DNA from: Dehalococcoidia bacterium
GTDB taxonomy: Bacteria; Chloroflexota; Dehalococcoidia; GIF9; AB-539-J10
Reading direction: 5' to 3'
Length of the DNA: 37,654 bases
Assembly (NCBI GenBank): GCA_030610855.1
Contig: JAUWQY010000013.1
Location: forward strand, 1-37,654
A program made the position numbers and the translations under genes. The notes under the pieces were generated by a model that did not search any database, was not told where the DNA came from, and saw only the letters and a list, made by a program, of their open reading frames with translations. This document shows positions 1 through 8,828 of the stretch, one piece after another (positions within the stretch are counted from its first letter, which is position 1; each line of letters starts with the position of its first letter).

Positions 1-75
1 TTTGCAGATGCGCAGCACATCGTCGGTGTTGACCGCGCCAGCCCTGGCGAAATAGACTATCTTGCCTTCTATCAT
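1..75 (-). CDS. 5' end of a pyruvate kinase C-terminal-domain-like protein (partial)
   Basis: Only the first 25 codons are in the window; the gene runs off the left edge. The ATG at 75-73 is preceded by an excellent ribosome binding site (AGGAGGT, about 6 bases upstream), so the start is firm. The peptide begins MIEGKIVYFARAG and continues NTDDVLRIC. This resembles the start of stand-alone proteins made of the alpha/beta (C-terminal) domain of pyruvate kinase, which typically begin with a VYFEKPG-like segment followed by NTEETL. That assignment is from memory of the family and rests on 25 residues. It lies divergent to an operon that ends in full-length pyruvate kinase. A minus-strand promoter-like TTGACA lies about 95 bases upstream. 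Confidence 0.55.
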   Translation of the reverse strand, partial: MIEGKIVYFARAGAVNTDDVLRICK

Positions 76-145
76 TCCTGTACCTCCTGACGTCAATTGC
101 CCTTGGTGATGCCGTTTCCCAGCACTTGAGCTTTTGCGAGACACT

Positions 146-175
146 AGCCTATGTCATCGCGGTGGGAACTGTCAA
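146..175 (-). promoter_or_regulatory. Possible promoter for the left-edge gene
   Basis: On the minus strand a perfect TTGACA (175-170) is followed after 18 bases by TAGGCT (151-146), a poor -10 element. The predicted transcript would start near 140 and reach the ATG at 75 after about 65 bases. Confidence 0.3.
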
Positions 176-233
176 GCGGTTCTGCGAGCTACGCGATGGC
201 TCACAACTGAAGCCACTTTGTGCCGGGCGGGAT

Positions 234-356
234 GCCTGCTATAGTTGGACTGAGGAACCTCGCTTAGAGATTGCGGAGCCTGTTCCGAACCGCAGGTGAG
301 GAATCTCGCTCCTCGCAATGACAAGAAAGAAGTGTCACTAATCACCTGAACGAGTA
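234..356 (-). repeat. Dispersed repeat, copy 1
   Basis: This 123-base block, read on the minus strand, aligns without gaps to 18981-19103 on the plus strand with about 8 mismatches by eye (about 93% identity). It contains the motif TTGTCATTGCGAGGAGCGAG. It lies between the divergent left-edge gene and the glycolytic operon. The short reading frame through it is a by-product of the repeat, not a gene. The stretch 357-587 shows nothing else recognisable. Confidence 0.85.
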
Positions 357-587
357 CACGGTCTTTTCTTATCATCCGCCCTAGTATAGAATAATAGCGA
401 TCCGTAAGGAAATCCATTGTCGAGAGGTCGGGGCAGCTCTACGAGACGGGAGGATGCACGTAATCCAGGCCTGCCGGCTCTTCTGGACCGGGAAGTGGGG
501 CTGCGAAGATATCCGCCGGGGTCATCTAGGAATAAAGTGGGAACAAGGTCTGGGAAGAGACGCTGGCTCTGAAGAAGGGGACCGCTT

Positions 588-1643
588 ATGACTGAGGCTC
601 ATAGCCGGAGTTCGGAATTGTGCGAGAACACCGACGATTTGATTCTTGGCGTCGACCTTGGAGGCAGCAAGATCCTGACGGCAGTGATCGGCTCTCAGGG
701 CAAGATGCTCTCGGCCGACCATCGCATAACGCCAGCCAGAGAAGGTCATGAGGCGGTAATCGGGGCTATCCTGGAGTCTGCGCATCGTGCTTCAGAACAG
801 GCATGTGTCGCCGTTTCAGACCTTACCGCCATAGGGGTGGCAGCGCCCGGCCTGGTGAATCCTGATGCGGGAATCGTTCTCACATCACCCCATCTGCCGG
901 GGTGGAGAGATATTCCCCTGAGAGACATGATACAGGAAAGGCTGGGTAACAGGACGTTTCTCATCAATGACGCCAATGCCGCTGCTCTGGGCGAACTCCG
1001 TTTTGGCGCCGCCCGGGGTGCCCGTAACTTCATCTACATTACTCTCAGCACCGGCATCGGTGGGGGCATCGTCGTTGACGGCAAGATCTACGGCGGAGCT
1101 ACTGGTGTCGCCGGCGAGGTGGGACATATGACCATCGATGACGATGGACCGGTTTGCAGCTGCGGAAACAGAGGTTGCTGGGAGACGCTGGCTTCGGGAA
1201 CAGCTCTGGCCAGAGAGGCAAGGCAGCGCATTAGAGAAGGTGCCAGCACTTCCATTCCGGGATACGTTAACGGTGATGCAGAAAGGGTGACGGCAGAGGT
1301 CATTCATAGCGCCGCCCAGCAGGGCGATAGTCTGGCCAAAGAGCTTATTGCCCGGACCGGCTACTACGTGGGTGTCGGGCTGGCCAGTTTAGTGAACGTA
1401 TTCAACCCTGAGTTGATAGTCATCGGTGGCGGCTTATCAAACATCGGTGATATGCTGTTCAAGCCAGCCTTCAAGGTGGCCCGGGAGAGGGCATACAAGC
1501 ATGCTTCCCGGGCGGTGCGCTTTGCTTGTGCTGAGCTGGGTCAGAATTCGGGAGTGCTCGGTGCCGCTGCCTTTGCTCTGCAGGAGATGAGAGGGCAAGG
1601 CGCCCAAAATCCGGGCTTCTGTTGCCGGAAAATGCAGCCATAA
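588..1643 (+). CDS. ROK-family sugar kinase, probable glucokinase
   Basis: Predicted to phosphorylate glucose (or a related hexose or N-acetylhexosamine) with ATP in the cytoplasm. The N-terminal phosphate-binding motif DLGGSK is at about residues 23-28, and the catalytic Asp lies in INDAN (about D128). The ATP-phosphate loop STGIGGG is at about 154-160. The ROK signature follows with zinc ligands His180, Cys190, Cys192 and Cys197 (pattern H-x9-CxCGNRGC). At 351 residues it is slightly longer than typical glucokinases (about 310-320), with about 18 extra N-terminal residues and a short C-terminal tail. It is the first gene of a co-directional operon with phosphofructokinase, an aldolase and pyruvate kinase, which supports a glycolytic role. 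The ROK family also includes repressors, but no helix-turn-helix region is present. Substrate is inferred from context. Confidence 0.88.
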   Translation: MTEAHSRSSELCENTDDLILGVDLGGSKILTAVIGSQGKMLSADHRITPAREGHEAVIGAILESAHRASEQACVAVSDLTAIGVAAPGLVNPDAGIVLTSPHLPGWRDIPLRDMIQERLGNRTFLINDANAAALGELRFGAARGARNFIYITLSTGIGGGIVVDGKIYGGATGVAGEVGHMTIDDDGPVCSCGNRGCWETLASGTALAREARQRIREGASTSIPGYVNGDAERVTAEVIHSAAQQGDSLAKELIARTGYYVGVGLASLVNVFNPELIVIGGGLSNIGDMLFKPAFKVARERAYKHASRAVRFACAELGQNSGVLGAAAFALQEMRGQGAQNPGFCCRKMQP

Positions 1644-1682
1644 CAGAGTTTGCAGGGAGAAAGATAGCCTGAGGAGGAGTCT

Positions 1683-2651
1683 ATGAAAAGGATCGGCATA
1701 CTGACCAGCGGCGGCGATGCTCCGGGCATGAATGCCTGTATCCGCGCAGCGGTGCGTGCTGCCCGGGCTCAGGAGCTTGAGATTTTCGGCATCAGGCGTG
1801 GCTACGCCGGGCTCATCCGAGGTGAAATAGGGCTCCTGGACAGGAAGGCCGTCGCCAATATCATCCACCAGGGCGGCACAACTCTGGGCACCGCCCGCTC
1901 GCCTGAATTCATGACCGGTGAGGGCAGGACGCCGGCTATAGAGAACCTTGAGAAAAGGGGTATCGAGGGCCTGATTCTCATCGGGGGCGATGGCACGTTC
2001 CGTGGGGGCACCGCGCTGTCGCAAGAATGCGGCATCGGCATCATCGGTGTGCCGGGGACGATAGATAATGATATCTACGGCACCGACTACAGCATAGGGT
2101 TTGACTCGGCCGTGAACTGCGCGCTGGAGGCCATCGATCGTATTCGGGATACGGCCCTGTCTCATGAGCGCCTGTTTTTCGTGGAGGTGATGGGGCGACA
2201 CACCGGATTCATCGCCCTGGAGAGCGGGATAGCTGGCGGTGCCGAGGAGTTGCTCATCCCCGAGATTCCTTTCAGCGTTGATGAGCTTTGTTCACACCTG
2301 GAAAGGAGTTTCAAAGGGGAGAAGAAGAGTGCCATCGTGGTGGTGGCAGAAAGCGGGCAGCCGGGCGATAGTTTTCGTATAGCCCGGGAAGTGAGGGAGA
2401 AGTTGGGTCTCGACTCCCGGGTGTGTATTCTGGGGCATCTCCAGCGCGGAGGTTCACCGACCGCACGTGACAGAGTTCTCGCGGGCAAGCTCGGTGTGGC
2501 CGCTGTACGGGCCCTCGTGGCAGGCAAGAGCGGATACATGGTGGGCGAGATGAATTGGAGAGTGGCCTATACCCCGCTGCGAGATACCTGGGAGAAGAAG
2601 AAGGAGTTGAACGTTGAGCTTCTGGAGATGAGAATGCTCCTCTGCGAGTGA
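1683..2651 (+). CDS. pfkA: ATP-dependent 6-phosphofructokinase
   Basis: Converts fructose 6-phosphate plus ATP to fructose 1,6-bisphosphate, the committed step of glycolysis. The 322-residue length matches bacterial PfkA. Visible motifs are the ATP-binding TSGGDAPGMN near residue 8, GGDGT at 101-105, PGTIDND at 124-130 with the catalytic Asp128, and MGRHTG near 170. Two positions separate ATP- from pyrophosphate-dependent enzymes. Here they are Gly in GGDGT and Gly in PGTIDND; pyrophosphate enzymes usually carry Asp and Lys. The enzyme should therefore use ATP. A GAGGAGG ribosome binding site precedes the ATG. It lies 39 bases after the ROK kinase. Confidence 0.95.
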   Translation: MKRIGILTSGGDAPGMNACIRAAVRAARAQELEIFGIRRGYAGLIRGEIGLLDRKAVANIIHQGGTTLGTARSPEFMTGEGRTPAIENLEKRGIEGLILIGGDGTFRGGTALSQECGIGIIGVPGTIDNDIYGTDYSIGFDSAVNCALEAIDRIRDTALSHERLFFVEVMGRHTGFIALESGIAGGAEELLIPEIPFSVDELCSHLERSFKGEKKSAIVVVAESGQPGDSFRIAREVREKLGLDSRVCILGHLQRGGSPTARDRVLAGKLGVAAVRALVAGKSGYMVGEMNWRVAYTPLRDTWEKKKELNVELLEMRMLLCE

Positions 2652-2684
2652 AAGGAAGAACTAATCTATCATGGGGGTGATTCG

Positions 2685-3677
2685 ATGAACATATCTATTG
2701 GCAAGCTGAGAGGGCTCCAGCAACTGGCTGATTCCAGGGGCATGATGACGATGTGCGCCATTGACCACAGAGGAGCACTCAGGCGCGCTTTGAACGAGAA
2801 GAATCCTGATGCTGTGAGCTACCAGGCTATGGTTGATTTCAAGCTTGACCTTTGCCAGGCGGTAGCCCCCTTTGCCAGTGCCATATTACTTGACCCGGAG
2901 TATGGAGCCGCTCAGGCTGTGGCTGCCGGTCTCATGCCCGGTTCTAAGGGACTTCTTGTCAGCATGGAAAAGTCCGGCTACAGCGGAGACAGTGGAGTCA
3001 GAATCACCGAGCTTCTGCCCGGCTGGAGCGTGAAGAAGGCGAAGAAAATGGGCGCTTCAGCGGTGAAGCTTCTGATCTACTTCAGACCCGATCTCAAGGA
3101 CATCGCCTCAAAGCAACTCGATCTGGTGGCAAGGCTGGCCGACCAGTGCATTGAAGAAGATATGGCCCTTCTGGTTGAGCCGGTAAGCTATCCCGTGGAA
3201 AAAGGCGGGACATCCTCAAAGACATTCGCCGAGATGAAGCCTGACCTGGTAATCGAAACCGCGCGGCAGATCACTGCCCTGCCCGTTGATGTACTGAAAG
3301 CAGAGTTTCCGGCAGATATGAGGTTTGAGCAAGACGAGGGCAGGCTGCTGAGGCTTTGCCGGGAGTTAGATCGCGCATCCCGGCTACCCTGGGTGTTGCT
3401 CAGTGCCGGCGTTGACTTCGACTCATTCAAGAAGCAGGTGGAGATAAGCTGTAAGGCGGGGGCTTGCGGCTTCCTGGCAGGGCGTGCCCTGTGGCAGGAA
3501 GGCGCCCGAATCCGTTCCCGGGAAGAGCGACTGAGTTTCTTCAAGAATACGGCCGCTCCGAGGTTAAAGGAACTGGCTGAGATAGCTGACAGCCACGGCA
3601 AGCCCTGGTATTCCAGATGGGGGTCTGAAAAGGGCGAGTTCGCCCCGGTGCCTGAGGACTGGCACCAAAGTTATTGA
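2685..3677 (+). CDS. lacD: LacD-type class I aldolase (tagatose/fructose 1,6-bisphosphate)
   Basis: A TIM-barrel Schiff-base aldolase of the DeoC/LacD family that splits ketohexose 1,6-bisphosphate into dihydroxyacetone phosphate and glyceraldehyde 3-phosphate. The 330-residue length fits LacD. Lys205 (in VLKAEFP) aligns with the Schiff-base lysine of streptococcal LacD, with Glu165 (EPVSYP) and Lys128 (KLLIYFRP) as the other active-site residues. An IDHRG motif is near residue 26. It sits between pfkA and pyruvate kinase, and no other tagatose-pathway gene is present. I infer that fructose 1,6-bisphosphate is the main physiological substrate. The stop overlaps a potential TTG start of the next gene by four bases. 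Confidence 0.85.
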   Translation: MNISIGKLRGLQQLADSRGMMTMCAIDHRGALRRALNEKNPDAVSYQAMVDFKLDLCQAVAPFASAILLDPEYGAAQAVAAGLMPGSKGLLVSMEKSGYSGDSGVRITELLPGWSVKKAKKMGASAVKLLIYFRPDLKDIASKQLDLVARLADQCIEEDMALLVEPVSYPVEKGGTSSKTFAEMKPDLVIETARQITALPVDVLKAEFPADMRFEQDEGRLLRLCRELDRASRLPWVLLSAGVDFDSFKKQVEISCKAGACGFLAGRALWQEGARIRSREERLSFFKNTAAPRLKELAEIADSHGKPWYSRWGSEKGEFAPVPEDWHQSY

Positions 3678-3709
3678 CAGGTAATGCTCCAGCAGTGTTA
3701 GATGGTGAT

Positions 3710-5146
3710 ATGAGACGCTCGAGGCTTTTTGACAGGCGAACGAAAATAGTGTGCACTATCGGTCCGGCTACCGGCTCGACCGCCGTGATCAGGCAACTGA
3801 TAAGGGCGGGCATGAATGTCGCCAGGCTCAATCTATCCCACGGTACCTACAGGGAACACGCCCGCCATATCCAGACCGTAAGGAAGCTATCCCGCAGCCT
3901 CGGCATCCCTGTTGCCATACTGATGGACTTGCCCGGGCCGAAGTATCGAACCGGGAAGCTGAAAGACGGTCAGGCGAGGCTGAAAAAAGGTGCCCGGGTT
4001 ATCCTCAGTACAAGGCAGATGGAGGGAGACAGCAAGGTAGTACCGGTTAGCCTCCCTACCCTTTCTCAGGACATAAAGGTGGGGGATACCGTGCTGCTTG
4101 ATGATGGTGCGATGCAGCTCAAGGTAATTGAGAGACAGGACACGGAGGTCAGGTGTAGGGTCATGGTGGGAGGGATCCTCACCGAGGGACGCGGGCTGGT
4201 CGTGCCCGGTATGCCTAGCTCTGGACCTTTTATCACCGACGCTTTGCGAGAATGCATTTCCTTTGCTATCAAGCAGCAGCCTGACTACGTGGCCATCTCT
4301 TTTGTCAGGAATGCCGAGGACGTAAACGGTGTGAGAGCCGTGCTACATGAGAGCGACGCCGACATACCGGTCATTGCCAAGATTGAGAGGGGCGTGGCGG
4401 TCAACAGATTCGACAGCATACTGGCAGCCAGCGAGGGCATAATGGTGGCGCGGGGAGACCTGGGCGTGGACATCCCTCTGGAGAAGGTGCCGCTGGTACA
4501 GAAGAAGATCATCAGGAAATGCAATCAGGCTGGTAAGCCGGTGATCACGGCTACGCAGATGCTGGAATCAATGGTCAATGCCCCCCGGCCGACGCGGGCC
4601 GAGGTCGCTGACGTGGCCAATGCTATATTCGATGGTACGGATGCCGTCATGCTCTCAGCCGAGACTTCGATCGGGAAGTACCCTGTGCAGGCAGTCAAGA
4701 TGATGGCAAGGATCGCCCGGGAGACGGAAGACGCACTACCCTACGAGCAGATACTATCAGAGAGAGGCAGGTGGTTGGAGCAGAAGACGGATGAGTTGAT
4801 AAGCTACAGTGCCTGTTATACAGCTCACATCCTCAGGGCGGTGGCTCTTGTGGCCTTTACCCAGACGGGCAGCACAACAGGACGCGTGTCAAAGTATCGT
4901 CCCAGGATGCCCATTCTGGCGCTGACTCCTGACGCCGTTGTCCTGGAGAGATCGATGCTGCGCTGGGGTGTTTACCCCTTTCAGACAGCGGCACCCTCGT
5001 CAGTGGAAGAGCTATTCGCTACGGGAGCCAGGCTTTGCAAGGAACTGGGGCTGGCCAGGCCCGGTGACCTGATAGTGATCACCGGCGGCATTCCTATCGG
5101 AGTAACCGGCTCCACCAATCTGCTCAAGGTGGAAGAGATCCAGTAG
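3710..5146 (+). CDS. pyk: Pyruvate kinase
   Basis: Transfers phosphate from phosphoenolpyruvate to ADP to make pyruvate and ATP. All core motifs are present: RRTKIVCTIGPA at the N-terminus, the B-domain after MDLPGPKYR, the catalytic Lys/Glu pair in IAKIERG, the metal/phosphate loop VARGDLGV, and ATQMLESM followed by RAEVADVANAIFDG. The C-terminal allosteric domain (last ~120 residues) is complete. I chose the ATG at 3710, 8 residues before the conserved block (478 aa). A TTG at 3674 overlapping the aldolase stop would add 12 residues and allow coupling. Last gene of the glycolytic operon. Confidence 0.95.
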   Translation: MRRSRLFDRRTKIVCTIGPATGSTAVIRQLIRAGMNVARLNLSHGTYREHARHIQTVRKLSRSLGIPVAILMDLPGPKYRTGKLKDGQARLKKGARVILSTRQMEGDSKVVPVSLPTLSQDIKVGDTVLLDDGAMQLKVIERQDTEVRCRVMVGGILTEGRGLVVPGMPSSGPFITDALRECISFAIKQQPDYVAISFVRNAEDVNGVRAVLHESDADIPVIAKIERGVAVNRFDSILAASEGIMVARGDLGVDIPLEKVPLVQKKIIRKCNQAGKPVITATQMLESMVNAPRPTRAEVADVANAIFDGTDAVMLSAETSIGKYPVQAVKMMARIARETEDALPYEQILSERGRWLEQKTDELISYSACYTAHILRAVALVAFTQTGSTTGRVSKYRPRMPILALTPDAVVLERSMLRWGVYPFQTAAPSSVEELFATGARLCKELGLARPGDLIVITGGIPIGVTGSTNLLKVEEIQ

Positions 5147-5202
5147 TCGTGCCGTGGCAATATCCGCGTATTCTGTGTGCAGTTGCCTGACGATATGTTG
5201 CG

Positions 5203-5274
5203 GAGACACGTATCTCGTGTCTCGATGAATCACTCTGAACTGCAGCGTATCACAGCAGCGTGCGTGCTGTGGTA
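5203..5274 (+). terminator. Two tandem hairpins after pyk
   Basis: First hairpin: perfect 8-bp stem GAGACACG/CGTGTCTC (5203-5210 and 5216-5223) with a 5-base loop. Second hairpin: 10-bp stem with one G-T wobble, TATCACAGCA/TGCTGTGGTA (5248-5257 and 5265-5274), followed by TTATGTT. Neither has a strong T-run, so they are likely but not certain terminators of the glycolytic operon. Confidence 0.45.
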
Positions 5275-5413
5275 TTATGTTGATAACACCATTCATTGTA
5301 GACTGAAATGGATGTCAGACGGTTGAAGGGGTCATGGCCAGGCCTCTCGGGATCTCCTGTCGGCGGTATTCGCCATCTAGCGGCTTTTGCACAGTTTAAG
5401 GAGGTGATTAGAC

Positions 5414-5458
5414 GTGCAGAAGAAACCCGCCCCTGGGAAGCCCGCCCCCAAGAGGTAA
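5414..5458 (+). CDS. Possible 14-residue Lys/Pro/Ala-rich peptide
   Basis: A GTG-initiated frame of 14 codons ends at TAA (5456-5458) and would encode MQKKPAPGKPAPKR. It is preceded at 5399-5409 by AAGGAGGTGAT, a perfect complement of the 16S 3' end, with spacing of about 5 bases. The ribosome binding site is better than that of most genes here. No family is recognised. The peptide is strongly basic and could be a leader peptide or a short regulatory peptide, or the site could be fortuitous. It lies alone between the pyk hairpins and a convergent membrane gene. Confidence 0.35.
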   Translation: MQKKPAPGKPAPKR

Positions 5459-5866
5459 GTAACCATAGCCCAGAGGTTCAGGGGCGAGAGGGGCATCCCT
5501 CCCACCCCTGATGCATTTATTGAGAGATCTCTCGTTCTTGAAGGAGGAGGGAGAGGGCCGATACTGGCAATTAGCTCGGGTGAGGTAAGGCAGTGGTCAC
5601 GGCTGCTAAGACGGGAAGAGTGATAGCTGAGCGCCGGTTAAGAGATCTTCGGAGGACAAGGTATTCTGGTTTCACGGTGGTAGGGTGGCAAGGAACCGGC
5701 ATGCGTCTGCAGCAACACTTGGGAAAAGGAATCATGATGGGACGGCGAGAAGCGGGGCCTGCCCTTTGGAGTGTGGGCTTCTTCGAACGGCATGACTGTG
5801 GTGCTTCCGTCGTTACTTGCAGAGGCAACAGTTCTTTGGATTACATACAAAGAGTATCGGCCGGAG
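5459..5866. other. Intergenic stretch with no supported gene
   Basis: Several overlapping frames are open on both strands, but none matches a family I know and none has a convincing start signal. An AAGGAGGAGG run near 5540 is not followed by a useful frame. A G/C-rich imperfect hairpin lies around 5479-5510 (AGGGG...CCCCT). Confidence 0.4.
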
Positions 5867-6151
5867 TTAATCCTCATCCGATCGGGCAAGATAGAGATGG
5901 TCCCTGAACCCTCGACGCTTCGGCACTGTCTTCTCACCGCAATACGGACAGGATATCTTGCGCGGTTGACTGGCATAGAAACCAATGCCGGCAAGCCCCA
6001 TTACTATCAGAAGTATTCCAAGAGCGAATGGCATCCACCAGATTCGCTCCATGAACCCGGGAGAACGGCTGAAATGCCCCATTAACGTTAAGGCAATCCC
6101 CAAGATTACTATCCCCGCCGTTTGCACGATCTGACTTACTCTATCGGACAC
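5867..6151 (-). CDS. Small membrane protein with a C-terminal CxxC motif
   Basis: A 94-residue protein with a GTG start preceded by a near-perfect ribosome binding site (AAAGGAGGTGAA, about 2 bases from the start). Two hydrophobic segments at about residues 9-27 and 40-60 look like membrane helices. They are followed by a cytosolic tail with CPYCGEKT and many basic residues. Only one Cys pair is present, so a complete zinc ribbon would need a partner or dimerisation. No specific family is recognised. It is convergent with the glycolytic operon and downstream of priA on the same strand, about 230 bases away. Confidence 0.7.
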   Translation of the reverse strand: MSDRVSQIVQTAGIVILGIALTLMGHFSRSPGFMERIWWMPFALGILLIVMGLAGIGFYASQPRKISCPYCGEKTVPKRRGFRDHLYLARSDED

Positions 6152-6383
6152 TGTTCACCTCCTTTGTGTTTGATGACAGCAGCGCTGCACCACCGTAGTC
6201 ATATCGTACTACTTATAGGCAATGCTGCCAAGTCCAGATAGGCTGTTGTACGGCTCTCCTGATCTAGGTGAGGCATCTGGAAAGCAGTCATATGCTCATC
6301 GTGAAGCGAACACGACGTGAGAGCGAGCCGTCGATTATTTCCCACCGAATGCTGGCAACTCCCTCAAGGGCGTCGGCGCAAGA

Positions 6384-8828
6384 TCAAACCATCCCTACCG
6401 GATCGACATCTACAGTCCAGCCCTGGGGCAGGGTGACCCGGGATAATATCCGGGCTGGCGCAGGGCTGCGGAGGAAAAGCTGCCAGCGATATCTGCCTCT
6501 CGCCCGGAAGGCAAAAGCAGGCACAGGACCGATTACATCGAAGTCAATCATATCGTCTCTTGCCCTTTCATCGAGAATCAGACGATGCACTCTTTCCGCT
6601 TCATGACGACACAGTTCGTCGTTAATGTGGCTATAGACCAGGCGGATCAACCGGCTGAAAGGCGGATAGTTGTATCGTCGCCGATAATCACTTTCTGCTT
6701 CATAGAAACCGAGATAATCATGTCGGGCGGCAGCTTGAACCGTGTAATTGTCGGGTGAATAAGTCTGGATGATCACCTTTCCTGCTTTGATCCCTCGGCC
6801 AGCCCTGCCAGCTACCTGGCACAAGAGCTGAAACGTGTGCTCGCCACTGCGGAAATCAGGGAAATTGAGGCCGGTATCGGCACTGATTATCCCCGCTAGG
6901 GTCACTTCAGGCAGGTCCAATCCTTTGGCTACCATCTGGGTGCCAATGAGCACATCTGCCTTATGGTCGCGAAAATCCTGCAGTAGCTCTTCGTGACCAT
7001 ATCTCCTGGTAATCACGTCTCTGTCCCAGCGAAGCAATCTCGCTTCTGGGAAGAAGTGACTGACCTCTTCTTCTACCCTCTGCGTGCCGATGCCCAGAAA
7101 CCTGAGATGGTGCCGAAAACACTGGGGACAGCTTTGGGCCACCGGAATGGAGTAGCGGCAGCGGTGACAAATCAGTCTCTTCTGTACCGAATGATGGGTA
7201 AGAGCTATGGAGCAGCGGGGGCAGCGGAAGACAAAGCCGCAGCTACGACACCGCACAAAGGTAGCGGTTCCGCGACGGTTGAGAAAAAGAATGGCCTGCT
7301 CCCCCTGCGTCAGGGTTTCTTTCATAGCAGCTAACAAGGAACGACTTAATGAGCCTGTGTTTCCTGCTTTGAGTTCTTCCCGCAAATCCACTATGCTTAC
7401 TTCGGGAAGAGGAGAATAGCCACGGGGAGTGATTCTTTCCTTTAGCTCTAGAAGATGATACTCACCTTGCTGCGCCTTATCGAAGGTGCCAATATCGGGA
7501 GTAGCACTGCCAAGGATGACAGCGGCACCACTGAGTTGCGCCAGTTTGATGGCCACGTCCCGGGCATGATAGCGGGGCGACTTATCGTCTTGCTTGTACG
7601 TCCACTCATGTTCTTCATCAATGATGATGAGACCGAGGTCGGGCAACGGGGCAAATAGAGCACTCCTCGGTCCAATGACCACGTCGCAGTTTCCCTCCTC
7701 TATCCATTGCCATTCGTCGAACTGTTCTCCCGCGGAAAGGCCGCTGTGCAGCACTGCCACGCGCCCGGGGAAGCGACTGGAGAATCTCTCCACTGTTTGC
7801 CGGGTCAAGGCGATTTCAGGAACAAGGCAGATTCCTCGCTTACCGGCCGAAATGGTCTGAGTCAAGGCCCACAGGTAGACCTCGGTCTTTCCGCTGCCGG
7901 TAACCCCGAAGAGGAGAAAAACCGGCGGCCTGCCGGATTGTCTCCCTTCCCTGACAATAACGTTGTGGATCGATTCGCAGGCAGCTTGTTGAGACGGAGT
8001 GAGGAGCGGAGCCGGAGAAGGCAGCACACTGAGGTGAGATAGGGGGTCACGTCTTACCCTGACCCTTTCCACAGCCACCAGATTGCGACTCTCCAGGGCC
8101 TTGATAGTGGCAGAAGCGCGAGTGAAACGCTTCCCTAATTCGTTGACCGAAACAGGTTGAGTCTGCTCCGTCAGAAACTCCAGGAGTTGCGCTTGTTTGT
8201 AGGCTCTGCGCTTATGGAGGCGAGCCTTTTCCGCTTCGACTCCTTCTCTCCGACCTGTCGGAGCTATTAACTTGACATAAAGGACCGTCTTGGGCTTTAT
8301 CTTCACCGGTTCCAGTTCCAGAGTCTTTGTAACTAGCCGACGGTCCAGCAACTGGTCGATGACTTGCCCGGCTTTCCTCTTGCCGATTGCCTTCTCCAGT
8401 TCAGCCAAGCTTGCTTTCTTCTTCGCTTTGATGATGTGCAAGACCTGCCTTTGCTCTGGCGTCAGAGAATACAAATCCATCTGGGAATCGGCTAGCTGAA
8501 TGTAGGTAATAGTCTGTCTCTCAAATCCTGGAGGCAGCATCAGGGCAAGGGCATCGAAAGGAGGGGAAAGGTATCGTTCGCTTATCCATCGGGCAAGCTC
8601 CATTTGTCGGGAGGAAAGCACAGGAGTACCTGTAACGAGGTCAGCTATTTCCTTGGTTGTTTCTACCGACGGCTGATCCGATAACTCAACAACAATTCCC
8701 TGAAGAATCCTGGAGCCAAAAGGTACCCATACTGCTTGCCCGACATGAACGCTTAGCCGTGCCGGGATGGCATAAGTGAAAGTCGACCGGCTCACCGGCG
8801 AGTTGACTGCCACGTCGGCGTACTTCAT
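6384..8828 (-). CDS. priA: Primosomal protein N', replication restart helicase
   Basis: PriA recognises stalled or recombined forks and reloads the replicative helicase. The 814-residue protein has an N-terminal DNA-binding domain (about 1-100), a winged-helix-like insertion, then a superfamily 2 helicase core. Walker A is GVTGSGKT (308-315), and Walker B is DEEH (404-407) followed by the aromatic-rich loop YKQDD. The Cys-rich zinc region between the two RecA lobes starts CRSCGFVFRCPRC and continues CHRC and CPQC, giving the expected eight cysteines. GTQMVAKGLD and QVAGRAGR motifs complete the helicase. The ATG overlaps the rplS stop as ATGA, indicating coupling. Confidence 0.96.
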   Translation of the reverse strand: MKYADVAVNSPVSRSTFTYAIPARLSVHVGQAVWVPFGSRILQGIVVELSDQPSVETTKEIADLVTGTPVLSSRQMELARWISERYLSPPFDALALMLPPGFERQTITYIQLADSQMDLYSLTPEQRQVLHIIKAKKKASLAELEKAIGKRKAGQVIDQLLDRRLVTKTLELEPVKIKPKTVLYVKLIAPTGRREGVEAEKARLHKRRAYKQAQLLEFLTEQTQPVSVNELGKRFTRASATIKALESRNLVAVERVRVRRDPLSHLSVLPSPAPLLTPSQQAACESIHNVIVREGRQSGRPPVFLLFGVTGSGKTEVYLWALTQTISAGKRGICLVPEIALTRQTVERFSSRFPGRVAVLHSGLSAGEQFDEWQWIEEGNCDVVIGPRSALFAPLPDLGLIIIDEEHEWTYKQDDKSPRYHARDVAIKLAQLSGAAVILGSATPDIGTFDKAQQGEYHLLELKERITPRGYSPLPEVSIVDLREELKAGNTGSLSRSLLAAMKETLTQGEQAILFLNRRGTATFVRCRSCGFVFRCPRCSIALTHHSVQKRLICHRCRYSIPVAQSCPQCFRHHLRFLGIGTQRVEEEVSHFFPEARLLRWDRDVITRRYGHEELLQDFRDHKADVLIGTQMVAKGLDLPEVTLAGIISADTGLNFPDFRSGEHTFQLLCQVAGRAGRGIKAGKVIIQTYSPDNYTVQAAARHDYLGFYEAESDYRRRYNYPPFSRLIRLVYSHINDELCRHEAERVHRLILDERARDDMIDFDVIGPVPAFAFRARGRYRWQLFLRSPAPARILSRVTLPQGWTVDVDPVGMV

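Noticed and set aside
172-417. 81-codon minus-strand frame at the left end, and the similar 106-codon plus-strand frame at 18917-19237
   Set aside because: The frames share sequence only because both run through copies of the dispersed repeat; no ribosome binding site.
1437-2201. Minus-strand open frame of 254 codons across the ROK kinase and pfkA
   Set aside because: Antisense to two well-conserved genes; the translation resembles no family and has no start signal.
5593-6085. Open plus-strand frames (104 codons each) opposite the small membrane gene
   Set aside because: No recognisable family or start site; the minus-strand gene has an excellent ribosome binding site and membrane-protein pattern.
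6300-6383. Continuation of the priA frame beyond its stop for about 28 codons
   Set aside because: PriA reaches its normal C-terminus (DVDPVGMV) at the TGA; the extra open frame is not needed and shows no conserved motif.
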